The notes beneath the pieces were generated by a model. The model was given only the letters and a program-made list of their open reading frames with translations, did no database searches and was not told the DNA's origin. This document shows positions 1 through 8,941 of a stretch of DNA of 64,000 nucleotides, piece after piece; the stretch's first letter is position 1; the number at the start of each line of letters is the position of its first letter. The position numbers and the translations under genes are program-made. The stretch is taken from positions 62,001-126,000 of the forward strand of contig JAEUIW010000006.1 of the NCBI GenBank assembly GCA_016794925.1, written 5' to 3'. The stretch is from Phycisphaerae bacterium. Its GTDB lineage: Bacteria > Planctomycetota > Phycisphaerae > Phycisphaerales > UBA1924.

Positions 1-84
1 CTCGGCCCATTGTACTGCGTGGGCGGGTCCGCCGAACGGCTTGGGGTAGGAAGCCCTTCGTGGGCCCCGGACCCGGTCAGGCGG

Positions 85-417
85 TCAATTCATCCCGCCC
101 ATGCCGCCGCTGGACTCGCTGGCCACGTCCCCGCCCTTGATGCGGTTCCCGCCGCCACCCCCGCCGGTATCGCCCGAGCCGCGCCGCCGGTCAACCGGCC
201 CGCGCCGGGAGCCCGAGCCGCGCGGGCTGGAGGTAGTGTCGGGCCGCTCCATGCCCAGTGAGGGCGGGAGGTTCGCGCCGCTCCGGCGCTCTGGGAACGT
301 GTTCGGGCCGACGCGGGCCCGCGCGGGTCCGAGCCGGTCGGATGCTCGGATCGCGGGACGGGGTGGGATGCTGGGACTCTTGCCGGGGCCGCCGATGGGT
401 TTGGGTGTCTTCGCCAT
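85..417 (-). CDS. Small low-complexity hypothetical protein
   Basis: The frame encodes 110 residues beginning MAKTPKPIGGPGK and ending in a Gly/Ser/Met-rich tail (GGMGGMN). The ATG at 417 is preceded by GGAG eight bases upstream, which makes this start much better than any upstream codon in the same open frame. The protein is rich in Pro, Arg, Gly and Ser, has no predicted membrane segment or signal peptide, and is probably disordered. I recognise no family. It lies downstream of the RRM-protein gene on the same strand but is separated from it by a good terminator, so it is probably transcribed on its own. Confidence 0.55.
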   Translation of the reverse strand: MAKTPKPIGGPGKSPSIPPRPAIRASDRLGPARARVGPNTFPERRSGANLPPSLGMERPDTTSSPRGSGSRRGPVDRRRGSGDTGGGGGGNRIKGGDVASESSGGMGGMN

Positions 418-609
418 GTTTGATACTCCGAATCTGGTGGTGTGGAACTCGCGGCGGGATCCCACGGACCGGCGACCGGGTGACATTGACACCTCAGAAG
501 CGTGCGCGAAGATACCCACGAACTTCCTCGTTCTGATTTGCTTCCTTGCAAATTCCGCCGTTGACTGATTGCCCATCCCGATTCCAAACCGATCGCAACG
601 CGATCGCCC

Positions 610-639
610 AATGAAAAGAGGCCCCTCCCGGGGCCTCTT
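610..639 (-). terminator. Rho-independent terminator of the RRM-protein gene
   Basis: A perfect 10-bp stem (616-625 with 630-639, sequence AAGAGGCCCC) closes a TCCC-type tetraloop and, read on the minus strand, runs into TTTT. It lies about 40 bases beyond the stop of the RNA-binding protein gene. Confidence 0.85.
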
Positions 640-677
640 GACGCAATTCCGATTGTCTCCGGAACGTCCCGGACCGA

Positions 678-1034
678 TTACCAGCCGCCGCGACGACCGC
701 CACCACCACCGCCGCCGCCGGGACCACCACGTCCCCCCCCGCCGCCGCCACCACCGAAACGACGTCCGCCGCCGCCGCCACCGCCGCCCGCCTCGCGGGG
801 ACGCGCCTCGTTGACGGTGAGGTCGCGGCCGTCGACGTTCTGGCCGTTGAGCGCCGCGATGGCCGCGCGACCCTGCTCCTCGTTGCTGAATTCGACGAAG
901 CCGAAGCCGCGCGGGCGGCCGGTCTCGCGGTCCATGACGATGCTGGCGGAGACGACCTCGCCGTGCGCCTCGAACAACTCGCGCAGACGGGCCTCGCTGG
1001 TGTTGAACGACAGATTTCCGACGTAGAGCTTCAT
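678..1034 (-). CDS. Glycine-rich RRM RNA-binding protein
   Basis: This 118-residue protein has one RNA-recognition motif followed by a disordered Gly/Arg tail. RNP2 is seen as LYVGNL at residues 3-8 and RNP1 as RGFGFVEF at 42-49, with the spacing expected of a canonical RRM of about 80 residues. From about residue 83 the tail is almost only glycine with a few arginines and a final Trp, like the cold-inducible Rbp proteins of cyanobacteria and other bacteria. A GGAAGC element precedes the ATG. Binding of single-stranded RNA, possibly as a cold-response RNA chaperone, is inferred from the family. The gene is monocistronic, with its own terminator downstream. Confidence 0.93.
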   Translation of the reverse strand: MKLYVGNLSFNTSEARLRELFEAHGEVVSASIVMDRETGRPRGFGFVEFSNEEQGRAAIAALNGQNVDGRDLTVNEARPREAGGGGGGGGRRFGGGGGGGGRGGPGGGGGGGGRRGGW

Positions 1035-1302
1035 GCTGCTTCCATCTCGTGCCCGTAATTGAGTTGAAACCGGTGCTTGATCTCGGGCAGGAGGAAGCGT
1101 CGGCGATCCCCGACAACCGACGCACGGTGAAGCGGCGGTAGGGAAGTCCGCGAAGGGTAGCCCGGGCGACTCGCTCGGACAATCGATCGCATCAACGATC
1201 TGCGGGCCATGTTTTTCCTCTCAAGAGGCCGAATCTGCTCGCGATCAGCGAAGGCCGACGGCGGCTCACGCGGTCCCGTCCGAGATCAGATATCGTGCCC
1301 GG

Positions 1303-2385
1303 ATGATGGTCGCCGGGCTGTTCGCCGTCACCCTGTTGCAAGTCCCTCCCATCCCGACCACCACCGCCCCGTCTCACGCGGCGCACACACCGACCGTGCT
1401 CCGTGTCGGCCCCGGGCAGACATTCGATCGACCCGAACGTGCGCTCGAGGCGGCACATGCCGGCGACACGATCGAGCTGCTCGCCGACGACGACCACGAC
1501 CTTGTCATATCCGGGGCCGCGCTGCGCGTCCAAACTCCAAACCTCACCATCCGCGGCCGCGGCGTCGTCGTGCTCGACGGCCGGGGCTTCGAATACTCCG
1601 GAGTCGGCCAGGTTCCAAGGGCGATCATCCAGGTCGAAGCCTCGGCCCCCGGCGTGACCATCGCGAACCTCGTCCTTCGCAACGCGCACAACGAGACCGG
1701 CAACGGCGCCGGCATCCGCATCAACGCCGCGGACGCCTGCACCATCCTGGGCTGCGAGATCACCGGCTGCGACATGGGCGTCATGTCCAACGGCGGCCGG
1801 GGTGAAGCGAAGGCCCAGCGCATCGAGGGCTGTCGAGTCCACGCAAACGGTTCGACTCGCGCCGTCGGGCTCAGCCACAACCTGTACCTCAGCGGGGACA
1901 GCGTGACGCTGGAGACGTCCCGCATCGAGAGCTCGACCACCGGCCACAACCTCAAGAGCCGGGCGCGGTTCCTGGCCGCCTTCGACTGTGCCTTCTCGGG
2001 CGCCGCGGAGCGTGAGATCGATCTCGTCGATTCCGACCTCACCGTGGAACCCGGCGCCGACGCTCTGCTCGAACGCTGCGCGATCGAGAAGAAGCCGGAC
2101 TCGGCGGGCAACCGAGACGTGATTCACTTCGGGCGGGACGGTTCGTGCACGCGCCGCGGCACGCTCGCCCTCCGCGACTGTGTGATCACGACGTCCTACA
2201 TCAGCCCGGTGGTCCGTCTTTCGACCCCGGACACATCGTGTCTGTTTGAACGTTGCCGAATCACCAATGAACAGCAGCACATCGCGACACTGGTGGAATG
2301 CGCCGGCGACGCCCGTGCCGGGCGGGTGCGCGGCACCGGCAATGTGCTGTCTCCATGCTACGACGCGTCTCAATTGCAGCCCTGA
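1303..2385 (+). CDS. Exported right-handed parallel beta-helix protein
   Basis: The 360-residue product starts with a hydrophobic stretch (LFAVTLLQV) that could be a short signal peptide. A pectate-lyase-like pattern follows from about residue 35: an entry motif VGPGQTFDRPERALEAA, then repeated short strands such as LTIRGRGVVVLDG, VTIANLVLRNAHN, CTILGCEITGC and ALRDCVITTS, with regularly spaced Asn, Gly and Cys. This is typical of right-handed beta-helix proteins that bind or cleave polysaccharides. I cannot assign a catalytic residue or substrate. The gene stands alone between the divergent RRM gene and the convergent pyrophosphorylase gene. Confidence 0.8.
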   Translation: MMVAGLFAVTLLQVPPIPTTTAPSHAAHTPTVLRVGPGQTFDRPERALEAAHAGDTIELLADDDHDLVISGAALRVQTPNLTIRGRGVVVLDGRGFEYSGVGQVPRAIIQVEASAPGVTIANLVLRNAHNETGNGAGIRINAADACTILGCEITGCDMGVMSNGGRGEAKAQRIEGCRVHANGSTRAVGLSHNLYLSGDSVTLETSRIESSTTGHNLKSRARFLAAFDCAFSGAAEREIDLVDSDLTVEPGADALLERCAIEKKPDSAGNRDVIHFGRDGSCTRRGTLALRDCVITTSYISPVVRLSTPDTSCLFERCRITNEQQHIATLVECAGDARAGRVRGTGNVLSPCYDASQLQP

Positions 2386-2405
2386 CCGGGCACTCGGTCA
2401 CGGTG

Positions 2406-3842
2406 TCAGAACGCTCGCCGCTCGCCCGGGCGCACCTCGATACCGGCCCCGCGTAGGTCTTCAGGGTCGAGCGCTCGCAAGGGGCTGAGTTCGAGCACCG
2501 CGTCTGGCTTCCCGTCCGACCGCCGCGGCACTCGGTTCCCGGACCGCTCCAGCCACCGGGCCGCCCGCTCCGTCTGAAGTTCGCGACAGCTCGCGGGGCT
2601 GTCCACCCCATCGGCGTTCTTGATCGGCGCGAACTCGTCCACGCGATCCGTCTCCAGCACGATCGACCGCTCGCACAGCGGCAGCGCATCGAAGACGAAC
2701 GCCTCCAATTTCACCCCGTTGGGGCTGACAGGCTCGATCCACGTGCCGGTGTCCGGATCGATGCACGGGATTTTCTTTTCCGCGCGATGCCACGGCATGC
2801 GAAACTGGCCGCCGGAATTCAGACGCTCCACGAACGACACGCCCAGCACGTGAATCGCTGGCGAACCCGCGACGAACCGCAGACGCCCGTCGGGCAGCAA
2901 CTCCTCCAGGAGCCTGGTCGGCAGGTCGGAATACTCGACGATCGACGTGCGCCCGGCCACCTCGCAGAACACGCCCACCTTCTCACCCGCGTACGCCTTC
3001 GGGATCATCTTGCTCGACATCTCCGCGCTCGAGTCCGGCGCAAACGCGTGCAGCCCGAGGAACACCGGATCGATCACCCGCACGAGCGGATTGTCGATCT
3101 GGGTGTAGCTCAGGTGCTCGACGCCCCGCCGCCGCATGTCCGCGATCGCGCCGGAGGCCGCGAGCGCTCGCAACGACCCGCCGTGCCCGTCCGGATTCAC
3201 GGCGATCTCACCCTTTCCCGACAGCAGGAGCCGGCCGGTCCCGATCTCCAAGCTCGGCACGACTCCCTGCGGAAAGAACATCACGTCCGTGTCCCGCATC
3301 CCGAAGAACCCGTGCTCGCGAAAGAACGCGATCGTCGCCGCGTGGTTGATCGGGCTGGTCATGATGTACCACGGGATCACCCGCCCCCGGCCGCACCAGC
3401 GCCGCTGGGCCGCGAGGATCCATTCCGCCAGGCATGCGAAGAGGGGTTTGCCCGTTACCCCCCCTCCGGGATAGCACCCCTTCGGCCCCTCGAATCCCAG
3501 ACGGCTCCCCTGCCCGCCCGCAACGGTAAACGCCGCCACCTTCCCCCCGTGCACCAACCCCTCGCCCCGGGCGCGATACGCGGCGGCATCCCAACTCCCC
3601 GAGCCCGTCCCTCCCCCCCGCGCGTAATACGGCGCGGGCCGCACATCTGCCGCGATCCCCGCCGTTGGCTTGCTCTTGACATAGTCGCGGATCCAGCCTC
3701 GCAACTGGTCGAGGTCAATCGCCGCCAGTTGCCCCAACAACGCCTCGCGCTGCGTGTGCGACAGCTCATCGAGGAATCTGAACACGTGCCCCTGACCCGC
3801 CCCCCGGAAACGTGCCGCGAGTTCGTCCGCATTGACCGCCAT
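2406..3842 (-). CDS. UDPGP-family UTP:hexose-1-phosphate uridylyltransferase (UAP1-like)
   Basis: The 478-residue protein belongs to the eukaryote-like UDP-sugar pyrophosphorylase family, which makes UDP-GlcNAc or UDP-glucose from UTP and the sugar 1-phosphate. The nucleotide-binding signature AGGQGSRLGFEGPKG is at residues 108-122. The N-terminal helical part with DELSHTQREALLGQL resembles UAP1 proteins. Later family motifs include a PDGHGG-type segment and the QIDNPL segment that contacts substrate in this family. The start at 3842 is preceded by AGGAGG at ideal distance, whereas the open frame continues 49 codons upstream without support. The gene is divergent from serA. Whether GlcNAc-1-P or Glc-1-P is the substrate cannot be read from the sequence. 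Confidence 0.88.
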   Translation of the reverse strand: MAVNADELAARFRGAGQGHVFRFLDELSHTQREALLGQLAAIDLDQLRGWIRDYVKSKPTAGIAADVRPAPYYARGGGTGSGSWDAAAYRARGEGLVHGGKVAAFTVAGGQGSRLGFEGPKGCYPGGGVTGKPLFACLAEWILAAQRRWCGRGRVIPWYIMTSPINHAATIAFFREHGFFGMRDTDVMFFPQGVVPSLEIGTGRLLLSGKGEIAVNPDGHGGSLRALAASGAIADMRRRGVEHLSYTQIDNPLVRVIDPVFLGLHAFAPDSSAEMSSKMIPKAYAGEKVGVFCEVAGRTSIVEYSDLPTRLLEELLPDGRLRFVAGSPAIHVLGVSFVERLNSGGQFRMPWHRAEKKIPCIDPDTGTWIEPVSPNGVKLEAFVFDALPLCERSIVLETDRVDEFAPIKNADGVDSPASCRELQTERAARWLERSGNRVPRRSDGKPDAVLELSPLRALDPEDLRGAGIEVRPGERRAF

Positions 3843-3991
3843 GTCGCCTCCTGGATCTGAGCCACCCGTGCCGCGATTGTTGCGTGCTCCCTCCTCCCCT
3901 TCCCCTGGCTGCGGACGTGTTTGCGCTCGACCCGATGCCGCCCCGGCACGCCGTACGATTGGCCCGAACGGACCCGTCAACGGAGCCAAGT

Positions 3992-4984
3992 GTGAAAATC
4001 CTCATCGCGGATGCGTTCGAGAAAACGGGAATCGACAGCCTCAAAGCGTTGGGCTGTGAGGTGGTCTGCACGCCCGACGCGGGCATGGAGGGGATCCCCT
4101 CCGCTCTGGCCGCTCACCGGCCCGCGGCGCTCATCGTCCGATCAACAAAGGTGCCCGCCACCTCGGTGAAGGCCGCCGCGGATGCCGGCGTCAGGATCAT
4201 CGTGCGGGCCGGCGCCGGTGTGGACAACATCGACATCGGGGCCGCGAGCGGCGTGGGCATCAGGGTCTGCAACTGCCCGGGGATGAACGCCGTTGCGGTC
4301 GCCGAACTCACCATGGGCCTGCTCCTGTCCTGCGACCGACGCATCCCGGACCAGACCCTGGAAGCCCGCCAGGGCCGCTGGAACAAGAAAGAGTACTCAT
4401 CTCGAGCCCGCGGCCTGAAGGGGTCAACGCTCGGCGTGATCGGCGCGGGGGCGATCGGGCGCGCCGTGGTGAAACGCGCCGTGGCGTTCGAGATGCGCGT
4501 GCTCGTCTGGTCGCGGTCGATTACCGCCGAGCACGCCGGCGACCTCGGCGCGGAATGGGGAGGAAACGACACGCCCGCCCTGCTCGACCTCGCCTCGCGG
4601 TGCGACGCTGTCACCATCCATCTCCCCCTGGCCCACGACACCAAGGGGCTCCTGGGACCAGCTTTCATCGACCGCCTCCGCCCCGGAACCTACGTGATCA
4701 ACACCAGCCGCGGCGGCGTGATCGACGAGACATCGCTCCGCGAGGCGGTCCGCAGCAAAGGCCTCCGCGTTGGCCTGGACGTGTACGAATCCCAACCCGG
4801 CTCGTCGCAGACCGCTCCCGGGGAATGGGCGAGCGAGACCGCACGCTTGGGCCCGGGTGTGTACGCCACCCATCACGTCGGCGCCAGCACCGAGCAGGCC
4901 CAGGACGCGATCGCGAGGGAGGTCGTCCGGATCATCGGCGAGTACCGCCGCACCGGCCGCGTCGAGAACTGCGTCAACCCCTGA
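3992..4984 (+). CDS. serA: D-3-phosphoglycerate dehydrogenase, short form
   Basis: The 330-residue enzyme oxidises 3-phosphoglycerate to 3-phosphohydroxypyruvate, the first step of the phosphorylated serine pathway. The Rossmann motif GVIGAGAIGRAV is at 148-159, the catalytic Arg at 240 in NTSRGGVID, Glu 266 in DVYESQP and the catalytic His at 295 in THHVGAST. It lacks the C-terminal ACT/ASB regulatory domains of the long form. I chose the GTG at 3992 because GGAG lies six bases upstream and the domain starts there (KILIADAFEKTG); an ATG at 3884 would add 36 unrelated residues. It is followed 50 bases later by serC, so the two probably form an operon. Confidence 0.92.
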   Translation: MKILIADAFEKTGIDSLKALGCEVVCTPDAGMEGIPSALAAHRPAALIVRSTKVPATSVKAAADAGVRIIVRAGAGVDNIDIGAASGVGIRVCNCPGMNAVAVAELTMGLLLSCDRRIPDQTLEARQGRWNKKEYSSRARGLKGSTLGVIGAGAIGRAVVKRAVAFEMRVLVWSRSITAEHAGDLGAEWGGNDTPALLDLASRCDAVTIHLPLAHDTKGLLGPAFIDRLRPGTYVINTSRGGVIDETSLREAVRSKGLRVGLDVYESQPGSSQTAPGEWASETARLGPGVYATHHVGASTEQAQDAIAREVVRIIGEYRRTGRVENCVNP

Positions 4985-5034
4985 CCCGCCGTGTCGCCCC
5001 GACTAACATCCCGTCAGCGACAGGAGACTACCCC

Positions 5035-6225
5035 ATGACCACCGCCTCGGCCGCCGCCGTCAAGCCCTCCACCCCCGGCACGCCTACAGCCCGGCTGTTC
5101 AATTTCTCCGCCGGCCCGGGGTGTCTTCCCGAGGAGGTTCTCCAGCAGATCCGCGAGGATGTCTGGAACATCGGAGGAAGCGGCATCGGCATCCTCGAAC
5201 ACAGCCACCGCGGCAAGACCTTCGACAAGGTCCTCGGTGAGGCCGTCGAGGATTTCCGGCGCATCTCCGGCCTCCCCAAGGATTTTCACGTTCTTTTCCT
5301 CACCGGGGGCGCGACCACCCAGAATTTCATGATCCCCGCCAACCTCAAGGCCCAGGATCAGACGGCGGACTACATCACCACCGGTTACTGGGCGGAAAAG
5401 GCCCTCGAGCACGCTCGCATCTACGGGCCCGTCCACGAAGCCGCCACCAGTAAGGACCGAAACCACTGCTACATCCCCGCGGACTCCGCGACACGATTCT
5501 CCCCCGCGGCCGCGTACGTCCATTTCTGCAGCAACAACACCATCTTTGGCACCGAGTGGCACGAGACCGATGCGTCCGGCGCCGCCAACTGGCGTCAGCG
5601 CATCCCCAAGGTTCCCGCGGGCGTGCCCGTCATTTGCGATATGTCCAGCGACATCTACAGCCGCCCGGTTGATTTCTCGAGATTCGATCTCGTGTACGCC
5701 GGCGCGCAGAAGAACCTGGGGGCCGCGGGAACCACGGTCGTGGTCGTGCGTGACGCCCTCGTGAACCGAAAGGTGCGCGAGCTCCCCTGGATGCTGCAGT
5801 ACGCGACGTTCGCCAAGGACGAAAGCCGGCCCAACACTCCGCCTGTCTTCGCCATCTATGTCTGCGGGCTCGTCTTCAAGTGGATTTTGCGGCAGGCCCA
5901 GGGCGGTCGGCACTGCCTGGACGTAATCGCCGAGCGCAACCTCCGCAAGGCCGGGCAGATCTACGACTCGATCGACCGGTCTGGCGGTTTCTACCGTGGG
6001 CACGCCGATGCCGCCGCCCGCAGCCTCATGAACATCACGTTCAAGTGCCCCACGCCGGAACTGGACGACCGATTCTGCAAGGAGGCGGCTGCCGCAGGGC
6101 TCGACGGCCTCAAGGGCCATCGCTCCACCGGCGGGATGCGAGCCAGTGCCTACAACGCTATGCCCGAGGCCGGCTGCAAGGCACTCGCCGATTTCATGCG
6201 CGAATTCGCGCGCCGCAACGGCTGA
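5035..6225 (+). CDS. serC: Phosphoserine aminotransferase
   Basis: The 396-residue PLP enzyme converts 3-phosphohydroxypyruvate to 3-phosphoserine. The N-terminal hallmark NFSAGPG is at 23-29, phosphate-binding GGATTQN at 91-97, the cofactor Asp at 206 in MSSDIYSRP and the PLP lysine at 226 in AGAQKN. The C-terminal hallmark GHRSTGGMRASAYNA is also intact. AGGAGA seven bases upstream fixes the ATG. The first 20 residues are an Ala/Pro/Thr-rich extension relative to typical SerC. It directly follows serA, so two consecutive serine-pathway enzymes are encoded together; serB is not in the window. Confidence 0.96.
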   Translation: MTTASAAAVKPSTPGTPTARLFNFSAGPGCLPEEVLQQIREDVWNIGGSGIGILEHSHRGKTFDKVLGEAVEDFRRISGLPKDFHVLFLTGGATTQNFMIPANLKAQDQTADYITTGYWAEKALEHARIYGPVHEAATSKDRNHCYIPADSATRFSPAAAYVHFCSNNTIFGTEWHETDASGAANWRQRIPKVPAGVPVICDMSSDIYSRPVDFSRFDLVYAGAQKNLGAAGTTVVVVRDALVNRKVRELPWMLQYATFAKDESRPNTPPVFAIYVCGLVFKWILRQAQGGRHCLDVIAERNLRKAGQIYDSIDRSGGFYRGHADAAARSLMNITFKCPTPELDDRFCKEAAAAGLDGLKGHRSTGGMRASAYNAMPEAGCKALADFMREFARRNG

Positions 6226-6450
6226 GGCACGTCTCCAGCTTTCGGGATGCCCTCGGATCCCTCAGTCTTTGGCAGCGCTCGAGCGCCTTGCAGACGATGC
6301 ACGCGCACCGCCCGCGTACGTCCTATAACTATTGTTGGCGAAACAGCACAACCGTTTCTTCACACGCGTCTCGTTGCGAGTCGCGCCGCGCCCCGCTAAC
6401 GTTGTCGCGTTCGGCGGGTGAGGAGACCCGTCCGAGCATCACGAGAGAGA

Positions 6451-6470
6451 CCCGGGGCATCAACCCCGGG
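6451..6470 (+). promoter_or_regulatory. Leader hairpin before the PEP-CTERM gene
   Basis: CCCGGGG (6451-6457) and CCCCGGG (6464-6470) form a 7-bp GC-only stem ten bases before the ribosome binding site GGAGGAG at 6481. It could stabilise the 5' end or modulate translation; no function is shown. Confidence 0.45.
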
Positions 6471-6493
6471 GCACAACCTTGGAGGAGACTGAG

Positions 6494-7228
6494 ATGACCA
6501 TGAGAACGATGGCCGTAGCTGCGCTCGCTGGCGCGGCATGCACGAGCGCGGCAAACGCGACGCTCGTTGCCCACTGGAACTTCAACGACAGCACCGCCAA
6601 CTCAACATCGACGCAGGTCGGAGTGCTCAACAGCACGGGCCCGAACTCGGGCACCGGCGCGATGACCATCGGCGGCGGCAGCCCGGTCATCACCTACAAC
6701 ACGATCTCGGCCGGTACCGCCAACGGCTGCGTTGGTACGTTCGGCGGCACGACTACCAACGCGGTCGGCGCCGACCCGTCCGGCGGCGCCCTGGCCATTA
6801 CCGCATCGGTTGGCGCCAACTCGAATAACCCGGTCACGGCCAACGGCTGCTTCGTGACATTCCAGATCAGCATGACGAATTTCATCGACCTCAACGTGTC
6901 CTTCGCCACGCGCGGCACGGGCACGGGCTTCCGCAGCGCCCAACTGGCCTACTCCACCGACAACAGTTCCTTCACCGATTTCGGCTCGCCCTGGGACGGC
7001 GGCTCTTCGGGCACGTTTTTCGTGATCTCCCGCGACCTCAGCGCGGTCAACAGCCTCGACAATGCCGCGAACGTCTACATCCGCCTGACTTTCAACGGCG
7101 CGACCGGCGGCGGCGGCAACAACCGGGTTGACAACGTCCAGTTCAATGCCACGTTGATCCCCGCCCCCGGCGCCCTCGCGCTGCTGGGTCTGGGCGGGCT
7201 CGTGTCCGCGCGTCGTCGCCGCGCCTGA
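6494..7228 (+). CDS. Secreted PEP-CTERM-like protein
   Basis: The 244-residue protein has an N-terminal signal peptide (AVAALAGAACTSAANA) and a C-terminal sorting tail: PAPGALALLGLGGL followed by SARRRRA. That is a short Pro motif, a hydrophobic segment and an Arg cluster, as in PEP-CTERM substrates of the exosortase system. The central 180 residues are rich in Gly, Thr, Asn and Ser, with little Lys, and look like a beta-sandwich; LVAHWNFND near the N-terminus resembles other planctomycete proteins of this type. Function of the central domain is unknown. The ATG at 6494 has GGAGGAG upstream; a TTG at 6479 would overlap that site. A strong terminator follows, so the gene is monocistronic. Confidence 0.85.
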   Translation: MTMRTMAVAALAGAACTSAANATLVAHWNFNDSTANSTSTQVGVLNSTGPNSGTGAMTIGGGSPVITYNTISAGTANGCVGTFGGTTTNAVGADPSGGALAITASVGANSNNPVTANGCFVTFQISMTNFIDLNVSFATRGTGTGFRSAQLAYSTDNSSFTDFGSPWDGGSSGTFFVISRDLSAVNSLDNAANVYIRLTFNGATGGGGNNRVDNVQFNATLIPAPGALALLGLGGLVSARRRRA

Positions 7229-7268
7229 TCGATACTCGCCGATCCCATCGTCTCTGCTTCGACCCCAG

Positions 7269-7294
7269 CCCCGGGCGCATGCCCGGGGTTTTTT
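7269..7294 (+). terminator. Rho-independent terminator of the PEP-CTERM gene
   Basis: An 8-bp perfect stem (CCCCGGGC 7269-7276 with GCCCGGGG 7281-7288) with a GCAT loop is followed by six T residues. The convergent esterase gene ends at 7327, just beyond. Confidence 0.93.
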
Positions 7295-7326
7295 CATTCA
7301 CTGAGAAACATCCTGCATCCTGCGCC

Positions 7327-8859
7327 TCAAGGCCGCGGATGCCGCTCGCGGATCGTCCGGAACATCGCATCGATTCCCGGCCCATGCATTGTGTGCGGCA
7401 TGTTCGGCACGATCTCGACGATCGCGTCCGAGCCCAGATTGCGGAGGGACTCACCGAGCAGGCGAGCCGCACCGTCCAGGTAAAACGTGTCCGAGCCGCC
7501 AGCGTACACATGGATCTTGCCAACGAGCTTGGGGCCCAGCGTCGCCCAATTCCTTTCCATCAACAATCTGATGTCGTACCGCTCCCAGGACCGCGCCGTC
7601 ACCGCGTCCACTCGCCCCGTCACGCGATCGAACAACGGTCGCGGACGACCGCCCCCCCCTCGCGGGCTGAACACGGCCTCGAACGAGTGGATCTGACCAC
7701 CCGGGCCCATCACCGTCTCCTGGTGCACGAAATCGTCGTACCACAGCATCACACGGTCACCCTCCCGAGCCAAGGGCCGCCGCGCACCCGCTGCGTCGAT
7801 GTACATGTTCGCGCCAGGCGCGTACAAGTCGATCCGCTGAAAGTCCCGAAAATCGACCGGATCGGGGCAATGGGACCACACCCCGGAGAGTGAGTCCGGG
7901 TACGTCACCTGCAGCCACAGCGACGACCAGCCGCCCGATGAGATCCCGGTCACGTACCGCCGCGATCCATCTCCCGCGCCGTGGAACCGTCGCTCCACCT
8001 CCGGGATCAACTCCTCCATCAGCGCCCGTCCCCAGGGCCCGTTGTTCGCCGAATCCGCGAACACGCTGTGCCCCAGACCGCACGACGGATCGGGAACGAC
8101 CAGAAGCACTCGGCCCGCCTCGGGCGGCATGCCGCGCGCCATTCCGAGCGCGCCGAAGTGATCGCCGCCGAAGCCTGTAATGAAATAGACCGTCGGATAT
8201 GACGCGAGGGCATCGTCCTGCCACCCCTCGGGCAGCACCACGCCGGCCCGAATCTTGCGCTCCCGACCGAGAAACGCGCTCAATGAGGGACTCACGATCT
8301 CAACCAGTTTTACCCGCTCCGATTCAGTGAAGTCACGCGCCTGCACGGTGCTTGACAGCGCGAGCGCTACCCGTTCTCCCGCATCGTTGAACTCCAGTGT
8401 CCCGACCTCGCTGTACAGGTCCCCCGGGCCATCGCCCGCGGAAGGCGAGTCCGGGTTGCACTTCGCCACGGCCTGAACGCTGCACCGCTTGCCGCGCAGA
8501 GACTCCAGCCCCTGCTTGGGGTGCGCCGCCACGGCACTCAGATCAACCTCCACGATCCCATTCGGTGCGATCCCCTCCGCGTCGGTCGCGAAGACCACCG
8601 ATCCCCCGAACCAGTCCCCCATCCGAAGGCGGGGCTCTGAATTCTCGTCAAGGGACACCGCCAGGAACACACGCCCGCTGAATCCCTCGACCCGAGTCTT
8701 GGGATCAAAGCGGACCGAGACCACCGGACCACGCGCGACTCCGGCCGATATCACCGCGCCATCCGTGCGGGCGGCCCATGGCTCCCGCACCGATCCCGCC
8801 CCGTCCGAGAACGCCAGTGAGAGCCCGATGCAAGCCCGCACCACAAAAAATGCAACCAT
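7327..8859 (-). CDS. Exported alpha/beta-hydrolase, esterase D/Fes-like
   Basis: The 510-residue protein begins with a signal peptide (VAFFVVRACIGLSLAFS). An N-terminal beta-rich domain of about 180 residues precedes the hydrolase part, which starts near RERKIRAGVVLPEGW. The nucleophile elbow is seen as GISSGGWSS (Ser centre) and a late His lies in NMPHTMHG near the C-terminus, as in putative esterases of the Fes/EstD type. LVVPDPSCGLGHSVFADSA is a further conserved-looking stretch. The start at 8859 has AGGG upstream, while the longer frame would put the signal peptide 21 residues inside. Substrate is unknown; an ester on an exported or environmental compound is the family expectation. Confidence 0.82.
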   Translation of the reverse strand: MVAFFVVRACIGLSLAFSDGAGSVREPWAARTDGAVISAGVARGPVVSVRFDPKTRVEGFSGRVFLAVSLDENSEPRLRMGDWFGGSVVFATDAEGIAPNGIVEVDLSAVAAHPKQGLESLRGKRCSVQAVAKCNPDSPSAGDGPGDLYSEVGTLEFNDAGERVALALSSTVQARDFTESERVKLVEIVSPSLSAFLGRERKIRAGVVLPEGWQDDALASYPTVYFITGFGGDHFGALGMARGMPPEAGRVLLVVPDPSCGLGHSVFADSANNGPWGRALMEELIPEVERRFHGAGDGSRRYVTGISSGGWSSLWLQVTYPDSLSGVWSHCPDPVDFRDFQRIDLYAPGANMYIDAAGARRPLAREGDRVMLWYDDFVHQETVMGPGGQIHSFEAVFSPRGGGGRPRPLFDRVTGRVDAVTARSWERYDIRLLMERNWATLGPKLVGKIHVYAGGSDTFYLDGAARLLGESLRNLGSDAIVEIVPNMPHTMHGPGIDAMFRTIRERHPRP

Positions 8860-8941
8860 GATGATGCCCTTTTCAAGGGTCCCGCCCCGACGGTCTCTAC
8901 CGACACCGCACTCCGCCGACACCTCTATCTCGGAATACTGA

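Noticed and set aside
678-790. A GC-rich repetitive tract that could be read as a DNA repeat array
   Set aside because: It encodes the glycine-rich tail of the RRM protein, so the repetition comes from Gly codons.
85-1182. A 365-codon minus-strand frame covering the RRM gene
   Set aside because: Only its last 110 codons are supported, by a ribosome binding site at 417; the rest is an Arg/Gly-rich shadow of the RRM gene.
2787-3860. A 357-codon plus-strand frame opposite the UDPGP gene
   Set aside because: Translation is His/Arg/Pro-rich and lacks motifs, typical of antisense GC-rich frames.
5014-6120. A 368-codon minus-strand frame opposite serC
   Set aside because: serC on the plus strand has all family motifs; the antisense frame has none.
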